Shown here piece by piece: positions 22,640-32,115 of a stretch of 64,000 nucleotides of DNA. The position numbers and the translations under genes were made by a program. The notes under the pieces were generated by a model. The model did not search any database. It saw only the letters and a list, made by a program, of their open reading frames with translations, and was not told the origin of the DNA. The DNA is taken from positions 14,113,764 through 14,177,763 of the forward strand of contig CM059972.1 of the NCBI GenBank assembly GCA_030490835.1. The letters run 5' to 3'. The first letter of the stretch is position 1. Each line of letters opens with the position of its first letter. Origin of the DNA: Annona cherimola (taxonomy: Eukaryota; Streptophyta; Magnoliopsida; Magnoliales; Annonaceae).

Positions 22640-22846
22640 AGAAAAGTTGGCGCAAAATTTTTTGAAATAAATAAGATAGTGATGTAATATAATAAGAGTA
22701 ATGATTAAGAGTAAAGTTCATAAAGTTATAATAAATATGATACTTGTATGAAAAGATGTGAATAAATGACTATAAAGTAAGATAGTTGTATTGAAAATTG
22801 TAGAAAATTTACGTAATTTTTGTCTTGATTACCAAATATGAAGGAG
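22640..22846. repeat. Tourist-like MITE, degenerate inverted copy
   Basis: Complement-strand version of the family phrases (AAAGTTCATAAAGTTATAAT, AAGTAAGATAGTTGTATTGA) ending ATTACCAAATATGAAGG. Limits approximate. Confidence 0.55.
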
Positions 22847-23035
22847 TTATCAAGGGTGTATTTGTAAAATAATGAAACTTTTGGTTGAAAAGTTTTTGAT
22901 CAAAATTTTTTTGAAATAGAAAATAATGATGTGATGTAGTAAGGGTAATAATGAGGAGTAAAAAAAATAAAGTTAAAATAGATAGGTTAATCATATATGT
23001 AGTTATGTAGAAATGATTAAACAGTGAATCCCGAT

Positions 23036-23355
23036 CCCATCCACCCGAGGGCAAAAACCCATTTTTAAATATTTTAAATTTTTTAATACAATTATTAGTT
23101 TAGGTGTATTTAATATGTGTATTATTTTTTACCATTTTTGGAGATTTTTAAATATTTTTTAAAATCAGTGACATTTTTGTAATTCATAAATTACGAAAAT
23201 GACATTGATTTTAAAAAATAAAAATATCTAAAAGTTTCCAAAAATGTTAAAAATTGATACACATGTTAAATACACCTAAATTAATAGTTGCATAAAAAAT
23301 TTTCAAAAAATAAAAAAGGCGAAGTGCACATGGGTGAATTCAATCGGCGCTGTTA
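23036..23355. mobile_element. Foldback MITE, shared-core family, copy 3
   Basis: A palindromic unit centred on ATTCATAAATTACGAAAATG, carrying TTTTACCATTTTTGG at 23127 and its complement. The outer repeats are imperfect (CCGATCCCATCCACCC against CCGATTGAATTCACCC). It lies inside a Tourist-like MITE; the flanks ATTAAACAG and AAAAAACAG (7 of 9) are a plausible 9-bp target duplication. Exact ends uncertain by several bases. Confidence 0.68.
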
Positions 23356-23436
23356 AAAAACAGAGTAGTTGTATAAGAAGATATTAATAAATAATAAAAA
23401 AGTGTATAGTGTAGTTGTAGAGAGTGAAAAATTTTA

Positions 23437-23498
23437 AGGTGTGTTTGGAAAGTAATAAAACTTTTAGATAAAATTTTTATTTAAAACCAAATACACTC
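23437..23498. mobile_element. 62-bp Tourist-like mini-MITE
   Basis: Ends AGGTGTGTTTGG and CCAAATACACTC, flanked by TTA on both sides (23434-23436, 23499-23501), the standard PIF/Harbinger target. Only about 38 bp lie between the terminal repeats. Confidence 0.65.
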
Positions 23499-23536
23499 TT
23501 AAACTGAAAATTTTTCGGGTTGCCAAACATGCCCAA

Positions 23537-26228
23537 AATTAGAGAAAGATCTATCATAGGAAAATCTAGAAGTGGGACTATAAAGGGTCAACCTGAATGT
23601 ATGAGTATTATTAGATTAATTTTCTTCTTATTAAGTTCATTCCAACCGCTCACCACATCAAGCATGTAGAACCAGAATTAAAAAATGAACCTATGGACGC
23701 AAATTAGCATAATTCCTTCTGGATTTTATAGTTGTTAGTGGGTCAAGTTGCACGTGTAAGGGATCAAATCAGCACGTCTCCTCCTGTTGCCACGAGAAAT
23801 ATTCTAAAATGTTATTTTATAGCCAATTGAATTTTGAACCATAAACAGATGTGGGCACTAACATAGGGCATTTATTCCTCCAACACTAATCTCCAAATAA
23901 AGATGCATATTCTCGCAAAGCTGGGGGCTGTGAGAATGAGAATATATGTTTGGGAATAATACAATACTAAATTGAAGGTCAAGAAGCTGCTTTCATGCTG
24001 CAAAGGCTTGGCAAAAGTTATCCACTAAATTCTCGGCTTTTCAGGAGTACTTATGGCCCTTCGTTAGCAAGTGATCTATAAGAATGTGTTTGGGGATAAT
24101 GCAATGTATTCAATTCAGAACTCCAATTACCTATTTTTAACAAGTCAGGGTTCAAAACTTGTCTCTTATTTTGGGAGTAAATATTTGCCATCTAGTTTAG
24201 GAGTATTTACACTTGTTCCCCGTATGTGGGGGTATTTGTAAGATTTTCCAAAGGTGAGGGTTGTGAATGTGAATGCGCATGATTTATAACATCAGATGTC
24301 ATAATGTATATAATACAAATAAAAAAATTCATAACCCCCAATTTTCTTGGCCGAAACAGTTTTAAAAAGTGGCATTTTGGGAAGTGTAATGAAACATTTA
24401 AACCCATTCATTAGTCATTATTTTCATATTAAAATCCTACATAAAAAAATAATATTATTGAATATGTGTATTATTAATTCTAATAAGCATCGTGGAATGA
24501 AATTTGAATTGTTAAATGCATATATACTGGTTTTTGTAATATTAATTGCTTATTTTACAAATCACATCTGCATATTATGATCAACACAATAAAATATATT
24601 TATAGCAAAAATGAAGATAATATAATATTCATGAAATTATCATCAATACTAAATAGATATTTCACTGGATTTAATTCTTAAAACCCATATAAATAAATGG
24701 AATTTGATTTTATAGTATTAAATTTTAACTAAAATGTTATTAATGGTTTAGATGTTGAAAATATATTAAATAGGACGCACTTTTTTAAGATGCTTCACCG
24801 ATTCAATAGAGCATGTGCTCTATCAAGCGATGGAACTTTGGAATTCATTGATAATGTTTCTAGATATATACCTAAGTTTTAAAAACTGATTTTGGAACCT
24901 AACCGGGGCCTAATATTAGCTTTCTTCAATGAAGTGCTTCTCCTATCCCATTCACCTCAGCCCTACATTTTTGTACGATGGCATGGTTGTTGACAGGACC
25001 CAAACAACGAGCTCATTTTCGTGGAAGAAGAATCGAGCATTCAATAGAATTAATCAACGAAGGACTTACAGACGAATTCAGAGGTCCTTGTCATTACTCG
25101 TGTGGATAAATAACATTCTGATATTAAGAACCACATAATAAAATCAAAATACAATGTGTTTCAGAAGCCAAAGTGAAGACAAGCAAGTTTCATTTTCCTG
25201 TAAAAACAAGAGGAAAAAAAAAAAAAAAAAGCGCAGCAGAAAATCAGTAAATGTAAATGTCCAAGGTTTCGAGGTCATTATAGAGAATTCCAGCAGCAAC
25301 AGGTTTTCATAACTAAGAGACGTGGCTAGCGTTAAATTCCCTGGTTTTTCAGTTTTACAAAAGATATCTCTAATTGTTTCGCCACCGACATCCATTATAT
25401 TATTCATGAAAACCAAAACCAGTGGAATACACTTTTGCATTTCAAACTTTTCCATTTGCATCTAATTCCTGTTGCCGCAAATGGGAGGGCTATACTTCCA
25501 TACTGCTGATTGGTTATGGATTCTCTTTCATCTTAGTAGGTCTACTTTTCATGAACCCACAACGAGACTGCTGCTCAGAAAAACAATGGGTTTAACAGCT
25601 CAATCTTGAAGGTTTCGAACCAATTGCTGCAACTTGCTAGTTCCTATCTTCTCTTCTACAGCTGGTAATGCTAGACACTTGGTGATTTTGGTTCAAATAA
25701 AATCCTTTTTGATAGTCAGGTCCCCCCCCCCCCCCCCCCCAAAAAAAAAAAAAAAACAAAAAAAAGTCTTTAGAATGTCTTTTAAAAATGAATGAAAAGC
25801 ATGTCAAGCAAAATGTCTTAGAAATTTAGAACAGGTAAATGACGAGAATATTTTCTCGGATCTTTCTTCAACAATAAATGTAAACTACCGTTGAGAAACA
25901 AATACCTGATCAGACCTTTTAACAGTTCACTTGTGCATTCAAACTTCCGGATGGAAGCTTGAAATGCATTAACGTGTTGGACGGACCCAAAGCGTTTATA
26001 ATAAGAAGATCTCAAAAAAGAAAGGGGAAAAAAAAAAGAACTTGGAAGTGGTAGACGTTAAAACTCAGTACTAGAAGCCTATTAGTGGCTATAAACACCA
26101 CAGTGCTGTGGATGCTTCAGTACTTGGAAGTCAGGCATCTGATGGATTTGATCTAATCTTTGTTCTCCAGCAACACAAAGTTCATAGAATTTCCCTTTCA
26201 CTTCTAATCATACTCGTGACTTGCATAC
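23537..26228. other. Gene-free 2.7-kb stretch
   Basis: AT-rich. No ORF here has a recognisable motif. 24900-25680 is less AT-rich and could hold an unrecognised gene remnant, but I cannot support one. Confidence 0.45.
25722..25765. repeat. C19-A16 homopolymer junction
   Basis: Nineteen C followed by sixteen A, one C and eight A. Homopolymers of this size are prone to sequencing and assembly error. Confidence 0.85.
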
Positions 26229-26231
26229 TAA

Positions 26232-26499
26232 AGGCGTGTTTCAGAATGGATAAAACTTTTGATGAAAAGTTTTTTATAGTAAAAGTTGTTAAATAATGTG
26301 ATATGATAAAGGTAAGATGATGAGTAAAGATGATAAAGTTAAAATAGATAGGTTAGTTGTGTGGAAATGATTGAAAAGTAGGGTAGTTGTATAGGAAGAT
26401 ATGAAAAAATGATTAAAAAATATGATAGTTGTAGAGAATAAAAAGTTTTAGAATGAAAAGTTTTAAGTTAATATTTTTTACCCATTACCAAACATACCC
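26232..26499. mobile_element. Tourist-like MITE with TAA target duplication
   Basis: Complement orientation to 17287. Ends AGGCGTGTTTC and CCAAACATACCC, flanked by TAA (26229-26231 and 26500-26502). Contains AAGTTAAAATAGATAGGTTA and AGGGTAGTTGTATAGGAAG. Confidence 0.85.
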
Positions 26500-26502
26500 T
26501 AA

Positions 26503-27555
26503 AGGTATATTCTAAAGGTAGTCCGTTTCTTACCACTGAATTCCACATCTACCGTTTCTATGGACTTAGATTTGATTTGAATTGATATTTTGGCGGGCTT
26601 GTGGATGAAGAGGAAAGTAAAAAATAAAATATTTTGAAAATCTTGTAATTGATAGGAAATGATATGTTTAAAATTGTAACAAATAAGGTAGTTAAAAGAA
26701 AAAATAATTAAAATATAAAGATAAAAATGAAAAAAAATATAATAATTGATAGAGTAAATGATTGCCTTGAACAATGTGCTCCTATACTTTACTACGTTTC
26801 CCACCTTGGGAGGTTACCAAACTTGCCCTTGAATTCAAGCATGATTGTGGTGGGCAGCGAGAAATGGAATAGAAGGACGCTTGAGATGGCTATTTTTTAG
26901 GGGCAGAGCGGTCTACAGCAGATAAGTAGATGAAGTTGATTTGCAGCCTGATACTATCAATGTGGCCTTTAAACAGTAGCCCAGTGCTCACATACCAGAA
27001 AGCTCATGGCATTAAATTCAAGCTGGGAGACTCGGGGATCCTCTTAGCGCTAAGCTCCGGTGCTTATTTCGGCGTCTTCCTGATAAACAGGATATATAGT
27101 TTGCCTGACAGGGGGGAAGATTCTTGAAAGAATTGAACAATGATGGAGAGGCAATTTAGATGTGAAGACGAATATATTGCTATCAAAAGGAAGTCATAGA
27201 ATTAGTTGCTTTTGACGTATGTTGGAACTCAGTTCAATCTAATGTCGTACTCTGTATATCTGATTGTATTTCTAACAAAAAAGATGAAGGAATTAGGTCA
27301 GGCATGCTGTCTACAAATTAGATTTTTTTTTTGCTTGAGTGAGTAGATTTTTGGCTCTTGATAAGCAGGATTGCTTGAACTTCCGGACTGGACGTCGGGA
27401 GTGCTATTGGTTTGGTTTGGTTTCCTCATGACACGGTGAACTATTGTAGTTGTTGGTGTGCTGATTATGATATCATAGGCATAGTTATTTTAGGATTTGT
27501 TCCAAACGCATTCACTACGTTTTTCTAAAATCAAGAGAGAGATGTTACTACGCAT
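26503..27555. other. Intergenic with one unexplained reading frame
   Basis: 26930-27127 (+) is a 65-codon frame in locally higher-GC DNA (contains FKLGDSGILLALSSGAYFG) that matches no family I know; it may be an exon relic. The rest shows nothing. Confidence 0.35.
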
Positions 27556-27559
27556 GAGG

Positions 27560-27810
27560 CGTGATCGGCTGCGGCGGCTGCAAGGAGGTCTCATGCTTCC
27601 GGCATCGGGACCCATTTTTTTAATTTGTTAAATTATGTAAATTAGATTTATTTAATTTAAAAATTAAGTTTTACCATTTTAGATGCTTTTAAATATTTTT
27701 TAATTTTTAAACACAGTAATATTTTCGTAATTTTTTACCTTTTAAATTTTTTTGAAAGGATCCTATGGCTAGACGCTTGGGGTCCCATGCACCCACACTC
27801 ATGGGATCAC
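27560..27810. repeat. Foldback MITE, shared-core family, copy 4 (decayed)
   Basis: Contains AAGTTTTACCATTTTAGATG and ATTTTTTAATTTTTAAACA of the shared core, with weak inverted outer ends (GTGATC...GGGACC on both sides). The right half of the core is mostly lost. A CT/TA simple repeat follows at 27812. Confidence 0.5.
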
Positions 27811-28700
27811 CTCTCTCTCTCTCTATATATATATATACTTATTTTTAAAACATGTAAAGTATACCAATTATATTCACAAATAGTATAGAGTCTAAAGCAA
27901 GAAAGCTATTTGGTCCTTTTTCGTTACATCTTCATGAGGGAGATTTTTTTTATTACATCATTATCAAGAGAGACAATGCTCTACAACAAGGATCAAACTT
28001 GGACATGAAACCAACTAGCCTAAGCTAGGCTCACTGTTATTTTGTCAGACCATTATTTTGTCACTTAATGTTAAGATACTACATCATTCTTTTGTAGTAA
28101 GTAGAGCATTATTTGGTGTTTGGGAATATTAAAGGGCAAGATGAGATGGAGAGATTGACTAAGAAAAGGTTATTATGTGTTGAGAATGGAAAAGTAGTAT
28201 TATAATGTAAAGTGCAAAATAATTATATATTAGAAAGTAAGAAGTCACTACAACGGAAGTGCCTTCGTGGTAACTTGGTTTACCCCAAACAAACTCAGTG
28301 CCAAGTTCAAACCCCCCACAATTGCAAATCAAGGAAGAGTATAGTTGGCAGTATCAGTCTTCCCTTAGTGTGTGATAGTGTCCATCGTATAGATAAATTT
28401 AGAAATATTATTAGCTATGTCTTAGAATATTATAAGAAATTTGTAAGAATATCTCAAAGCTTAGTTGGAAAATATTAGTTGAGATAATTGTAAAATACCC
28501 ATCAAAAAAAGAAAGTAAGAAATCATATTAAAATTAAAAAAAGTTTTCTTGAGAGTAGAAATCCTCATCATATCTTTATCCAATTGCATCTTGAATAAAG
28601 AAAATCTTACAAAGTACTTGATCTTTAACTAAAGGATCCAAGATGGTTGAATGAAATGTGCATAATCATTCCTAAGACAACTTTTTAAATTTCTAATACA
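27811..28700. other. Intergenic, no feature recognised
   Basis: Starts with a (CT)n(TA)n simple repeat at 27812-27835. An 88-codon frame at 28212 has no recognisable motif. Confidence 0.4.
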
Positions 28701-28975
28701 GGGGGTATTTGTTAAAATTTAAAACATTTCATACTAAAACTTTTTATTCTAGAACTTTGTACTCTTTATAACTACCATATTTTTAATTATTTCATTACTT
28801 TTTCTTATACAACTACTCAACTTATCAATTATTTCTACACAACTACCCGTACATTTAATCTATCTATTTTAATTTTATTCTTTTCTACTTATTATTATTG
28901 TTTTTATCATATCATATTATTATATCACATTTCAAAAAAATTTCACCAAAAATTTTATCACTTTCCAAATATTTT
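28701..28975. repeat. Tourist-like MITE, diverged copy
   Basis: Starts GGGGGTATTTG and carries the ordered family phrases (TTTCTACACAACTACC, ATCTATCTATTTTAATTTTA, ATCACATTTC). The right end is decayed. Confidence 0.65.
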
Positions 28976-29049
28976 AAGATACGTCATTACATTTTTGTTT
29001 CATTTCTCTATTGCTTTCAAGCTTTTTGAATCATTCTGAAAATATTTTG

Positions 29050-29440
29050 CATTGAGGTGTGGAATTAGTTTGGTTTGGTACTTACCTAACCGTGAGAGGA
29101 ATTTTTAAAAATTTATAAATATATAAGAAATTATGACCGAAATTTGTGGGTATATTTAAGAAATATATATTTTTTAAATTCGACTCATCTATGTTCTTTA
29201 CCCTTATTTTAAGTTGAGATATGAAAAATCGTCACGTTTATTATTGGATAATAAGCGGAATACATTTTAATATAGCCAGCGATTTTATAGAGTTCCTTTA
29301 TGTGAGCATAATACGACATTAAGAATTATTTTATTTTACTTTTTTTTTATTTTTATAAATATGTGGTTTTTAATTAGACCCCAGTGTTTTTCCACGGGCA
29401 CTTTTTAATGTGGTGGTAAGCCGTAACTTCTCCTCAAAGC
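29050..29440. repeat. Diverged duplicated segment, copy 1
   Basis: It aligns through its length with 30190-30416 plus 30836-30990. Shared anchors in order are TTTAATATAGCCAGCGATTT, the GAGCATAATACG/GAGCACAATACGG phrase and TAACTTCTCCTCAAAGC. It lacks the MITE present in copy 2 and so serves as an empty site. A third partial copy lies at about 29895-29990. Confidence 0.75.
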
Positions 29441-29442
29441 TA

Positions 29443-29777
29443 GATGTATTAAAATTTGAATGTATCGGGCTAGAAATTTCACTTTTTAATTTTTAAATTT
29501 TTTTAAAATAAAACTCTTAATTTAAGTACATTTAATCTATAAGCTTAGTTTTACCATTTTTGAAAATGTGTATGTCTATTTTCATTTTTAAAAATAGGAG
29601 GGTTTTAGTACCTTATAAATGACTAAAATACCCCTACTTTAAATCCAAAAATTATATATACGAATTTTCAAAAATAATAAAAATTAATTCGTAAGTTAAA
29701 TATATCTAGATTAAATGTTTATAAAAAAATTTTAAAAATAAAATTTCTGGCCAAATGCATTGAAATTTCAGTGCATC
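29443..29777. repeat. Foldback MITE, shared-core family, copy 5
   Basis: Inverted halves around ATAAATGACTAAAATACC, with TTTTACCATTTTTG at 29549. Its own outer repeats (GATGTATT...GGGCTAGAAATTTC against GATGCACT...GGCCAGAAATTTT) are unlike those of the 30426 or 58201 elements. No target duplication resolved. Confidence 0.65.
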
Positions 29778-30189
29778 CGGTTGCATTGAAACAGAACCAC
29801 AATAAGGATAGTACTTGTTTCTTTTTATATTTATCGCGCGCACATGCAAGAACAACTAATTGATAATTGGAAGTCCAGTTAAGAGGGCCTATAAAATTAT
29901 CAGTATTGTGAGTATAATATGGGTAACTATCATAAGAATTATTTTATTTTTTTTTATAAATGCATACTTCACTTAGATGTTTTTCCTTTTGAAAATTTAG
30001 ATTTATTTAGCATTTTAGTTTGATTTTAGAACATTAAATTCAAGGTATTAATGCAACCACGAACATAGTTTTTCTTAGCACGCAGTGAAAAATAGGTTTT
30101 ACTTATATCATGAGATTTTCTTTTTAGAGTTTTGTATAAGAATGGCACACATGTAATTCAACATGATTGCTAACGGGCATTGCTATTCA

Positions 30190-30990
30190 ACTTAACGGCA
30201 GGAGAAATTTTGGAGAAAATTGGTCATAATAAAATAATTTATGAGTGTATAAGGTATTATTGTAAAAATTTATGGGTATTAAGAATTTCAATTTTTTTAT
30301 AAACTCAACTCGTCTATTATGTTTTCCTTTTTTAGTTAAGATGTGAAAGATTATCATCATTTCATAATTGGATAATGGCGACATGCATTTTAATATAGCC
30401 AGCGATTTCATAGAGTCACTTGTATGAGGAGTGATTCTATTAGCCCGGGCTAAGTAAATGTCTCACTTAGCCCACCTTAAAAATCATATTTAAAACAACT
30501 TTTTTTTGTTTTTTTCTTCATACACTTGTTTATCTAAGTGTATTTAACATATACACCAAGTTTTACCATTTTTGGAAATGTGCACATATTTTTTTTAGAT
30601 TTTTGAAAATAAGGGTATTTTAAATGCATATATACACATAGATGTTTGAAAATCTCAAAAAAATAGATAAACATATTCAAAAATGGTAAAACTTGGTCTA
30701 TATGTTAAATACACTTAGATAAACAAGTACATGAAAAAAAAAGTAAATTTTTTTTATTGTAAATAGGTTTTTTGAGGTGGGCTAAGTGAAACATTTACTT
30801 AGCCCGGGCTAATAGAATCACTCCTCCACTTGTATTGCGAGCACAATACGGGTACCTATAAAAATTATATTATATTATTTTTTTACAAAATATGCAGGCT
30901 TTACTTAGATTTTTTCGTATATTTTCCAACTGGCCCTTAACGTATGTTAGGGGTACATAGTAACTTCACCTCAAAGCAACCAAATGACCG
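30190..30990. repeat. Diverged duplicated segment, copy 2, split by a MITE
   Basis: Same anchors as 29050-29440, interrupted between ...CACTTGTAT (30425) and TGCGAGCACAATACGG (30836) by a 401-bp foldback plus its 9-bp duplication. Confidence 0.75.
30426..30826. mobile_element. Foldback MITE, shared-core family, copy 6 (perfect 9-bp target duplication)
   Basis: 401 bp. Ends GAGGAGTGATTCTATTAGCC and its exact complement, followed by CCGGGCTAAGTAAATG in both arms, then the shared core (TTTTACCATTTTTGG at 30561 and CCAAGTTTTACCATTTTTGA on the other strand). Flanked by CACTTGTAT at 30417-30425 and 30827-30835. A 9-bp duplication with long inverted repeats indicates Mutator-like (MULE) mobilisation. 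Non-coding, with near-perfect arms, so comparatively recent. Confidence 0.93.
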
Positions 30991-31718
30991 ATGGCATTGA
31001 CTTACGCTTGTTACGTTTCTATGTAACTAATAGTCCCATGTAATCTTTTCAATTTCTAAAATACTTAATTTATGTAAAATTCAATCTATTTATTATATTT
31101 AATATCACATGTTTAATTAAGAGACCAAATTTTATCTAAATCAAGTATGTGCATGAGCCACATTTGTTTAAATACATATATATATATATATATATATATT
31201 CATATATATATATATATTATAAAAAAACACTTAGATCAATTCACAACATGTAGTAGAATATAATGATATTTTATAAAATAATTTATCTACTAGTAATATT
31301 TTAGATAGTTTAGATGTTAAAAATACTACTTTAAGATGAAAAATCCAAATGGCCTTGCGAAAAATGGTTGCCATGTCCAGAAAGTAACCCTCTACGGCTC
31401 CTTCTACCCAGATTTGGGCTGCGGAGTTCCTTTCCACCAGAATTTCGACCTTGATCTCCATTTTTCTGTGATCTATATCCCAACCTATCCTTCCACTTAC
31501 TACTCCTCTGATGCAGATAATTTCGTGGACCAAATCCCTCATCTGTTAACGATGAATTCTCCTTTGAAGAGGACTGTTCAGTACCCGACGAGAATCCAAG
31601 CATGTATTGCTTATTTCTACGAGTATCTAGAAGCAGACTCATACCCGTCTGAAGATCTCTAATTCGTTGAGCCACACTCGCCTAAAAGGCAGCAACATCG
31701 ACTTGCATTTATCTGGAT
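30991..31718. other. Intergenic: AT repeat arm, TA microsatellite, gag-like fragment
   Basis: 31060-31330 resembles an arm of the intron-13 foldback (TTAGATAGTTTAGATGTTAA). 31170-31215 is (TA)n. On the minus strand 31675-31331 encodes a basic, R/S/G-rich peptide starting near MAQRIRDLQTGMSLLLDTRR, which resembles a retrotransposon gag piece but carries no diagnostic motif. Confidence 0.4.
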
Positions 31719-32115
31719 ATCTCTAGATTGTCGTAGGTTGATTTATTTGAAATTGGGTGCACCGACCAAGTTGCAATTGCTGAATTTTTTAGTCCCTAAT
31801 TAAATGCATATGCCGGTGGAAACGACTATATAAAGGGGCATTTGGTCCTTGTGAACGTAAAGTGAGTTGTGTGTGCAACTTGGGTGATGAGAGCTTGAGA
31901 AGAGTGACTGGTGTTGGGAAGGTGAGAGCTTAGAGAGTGTATATGCTAAGTGTAAGTTGCGGATGATGTGAGAGGGGTTTAGTGTAGGTAATGCTAATAT
32001 TATAAGGGTAGGAGCTTATAAGTTTTAGAAGGGTGTTAAAATTAATTTTTAGGTGTATTATCTTCTTTTGTAATATTTTATAAATAAAATATTTTTAGAG
32101 CATCTATTCTTAACA
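31719..32115 (+). mobile_element. 5' LTR of a decayed Copia element
   Basis: The right end is fixed by TTAACA followed two bases later by the primer-binding site. The left end is a guess at TGTCGTAGG. A TATATAAAGG promoter motif lies at 31827 and an AATAAA signal near 32085. No second copy of this LTR is in the window. Confidence 0.6.

Larger units (their letters stand above)
22854..23533. mobile_element. Tourist-like MITE broken by two later insertions
   Basis: It begins GGGTGTATTTG and ends CCAAACATGCC with CAA on both flanks (22851-22853, 23534-23536). The family sequence stops near ATGATTAAACAG (about 23030) and resumes at AGTAGTTGTATAAGAAGAT (about 23364), the gap being a foldback element. 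A 62-bp mini-MITE interrupts the remaining part. Confidence 0.75.

Noticed and set aside
26930..27127. 65-codon frame as a gene
   Set aside because: Composition is mildly coding-like, but it is short and matches no family I know; mentioned only as an unexplained frame.
31331..31675. Minus-strand 114-codon frame as a host gene
   Set aside because: Basic, low-complexity and next to an LTR element; more likely a gag remnant.
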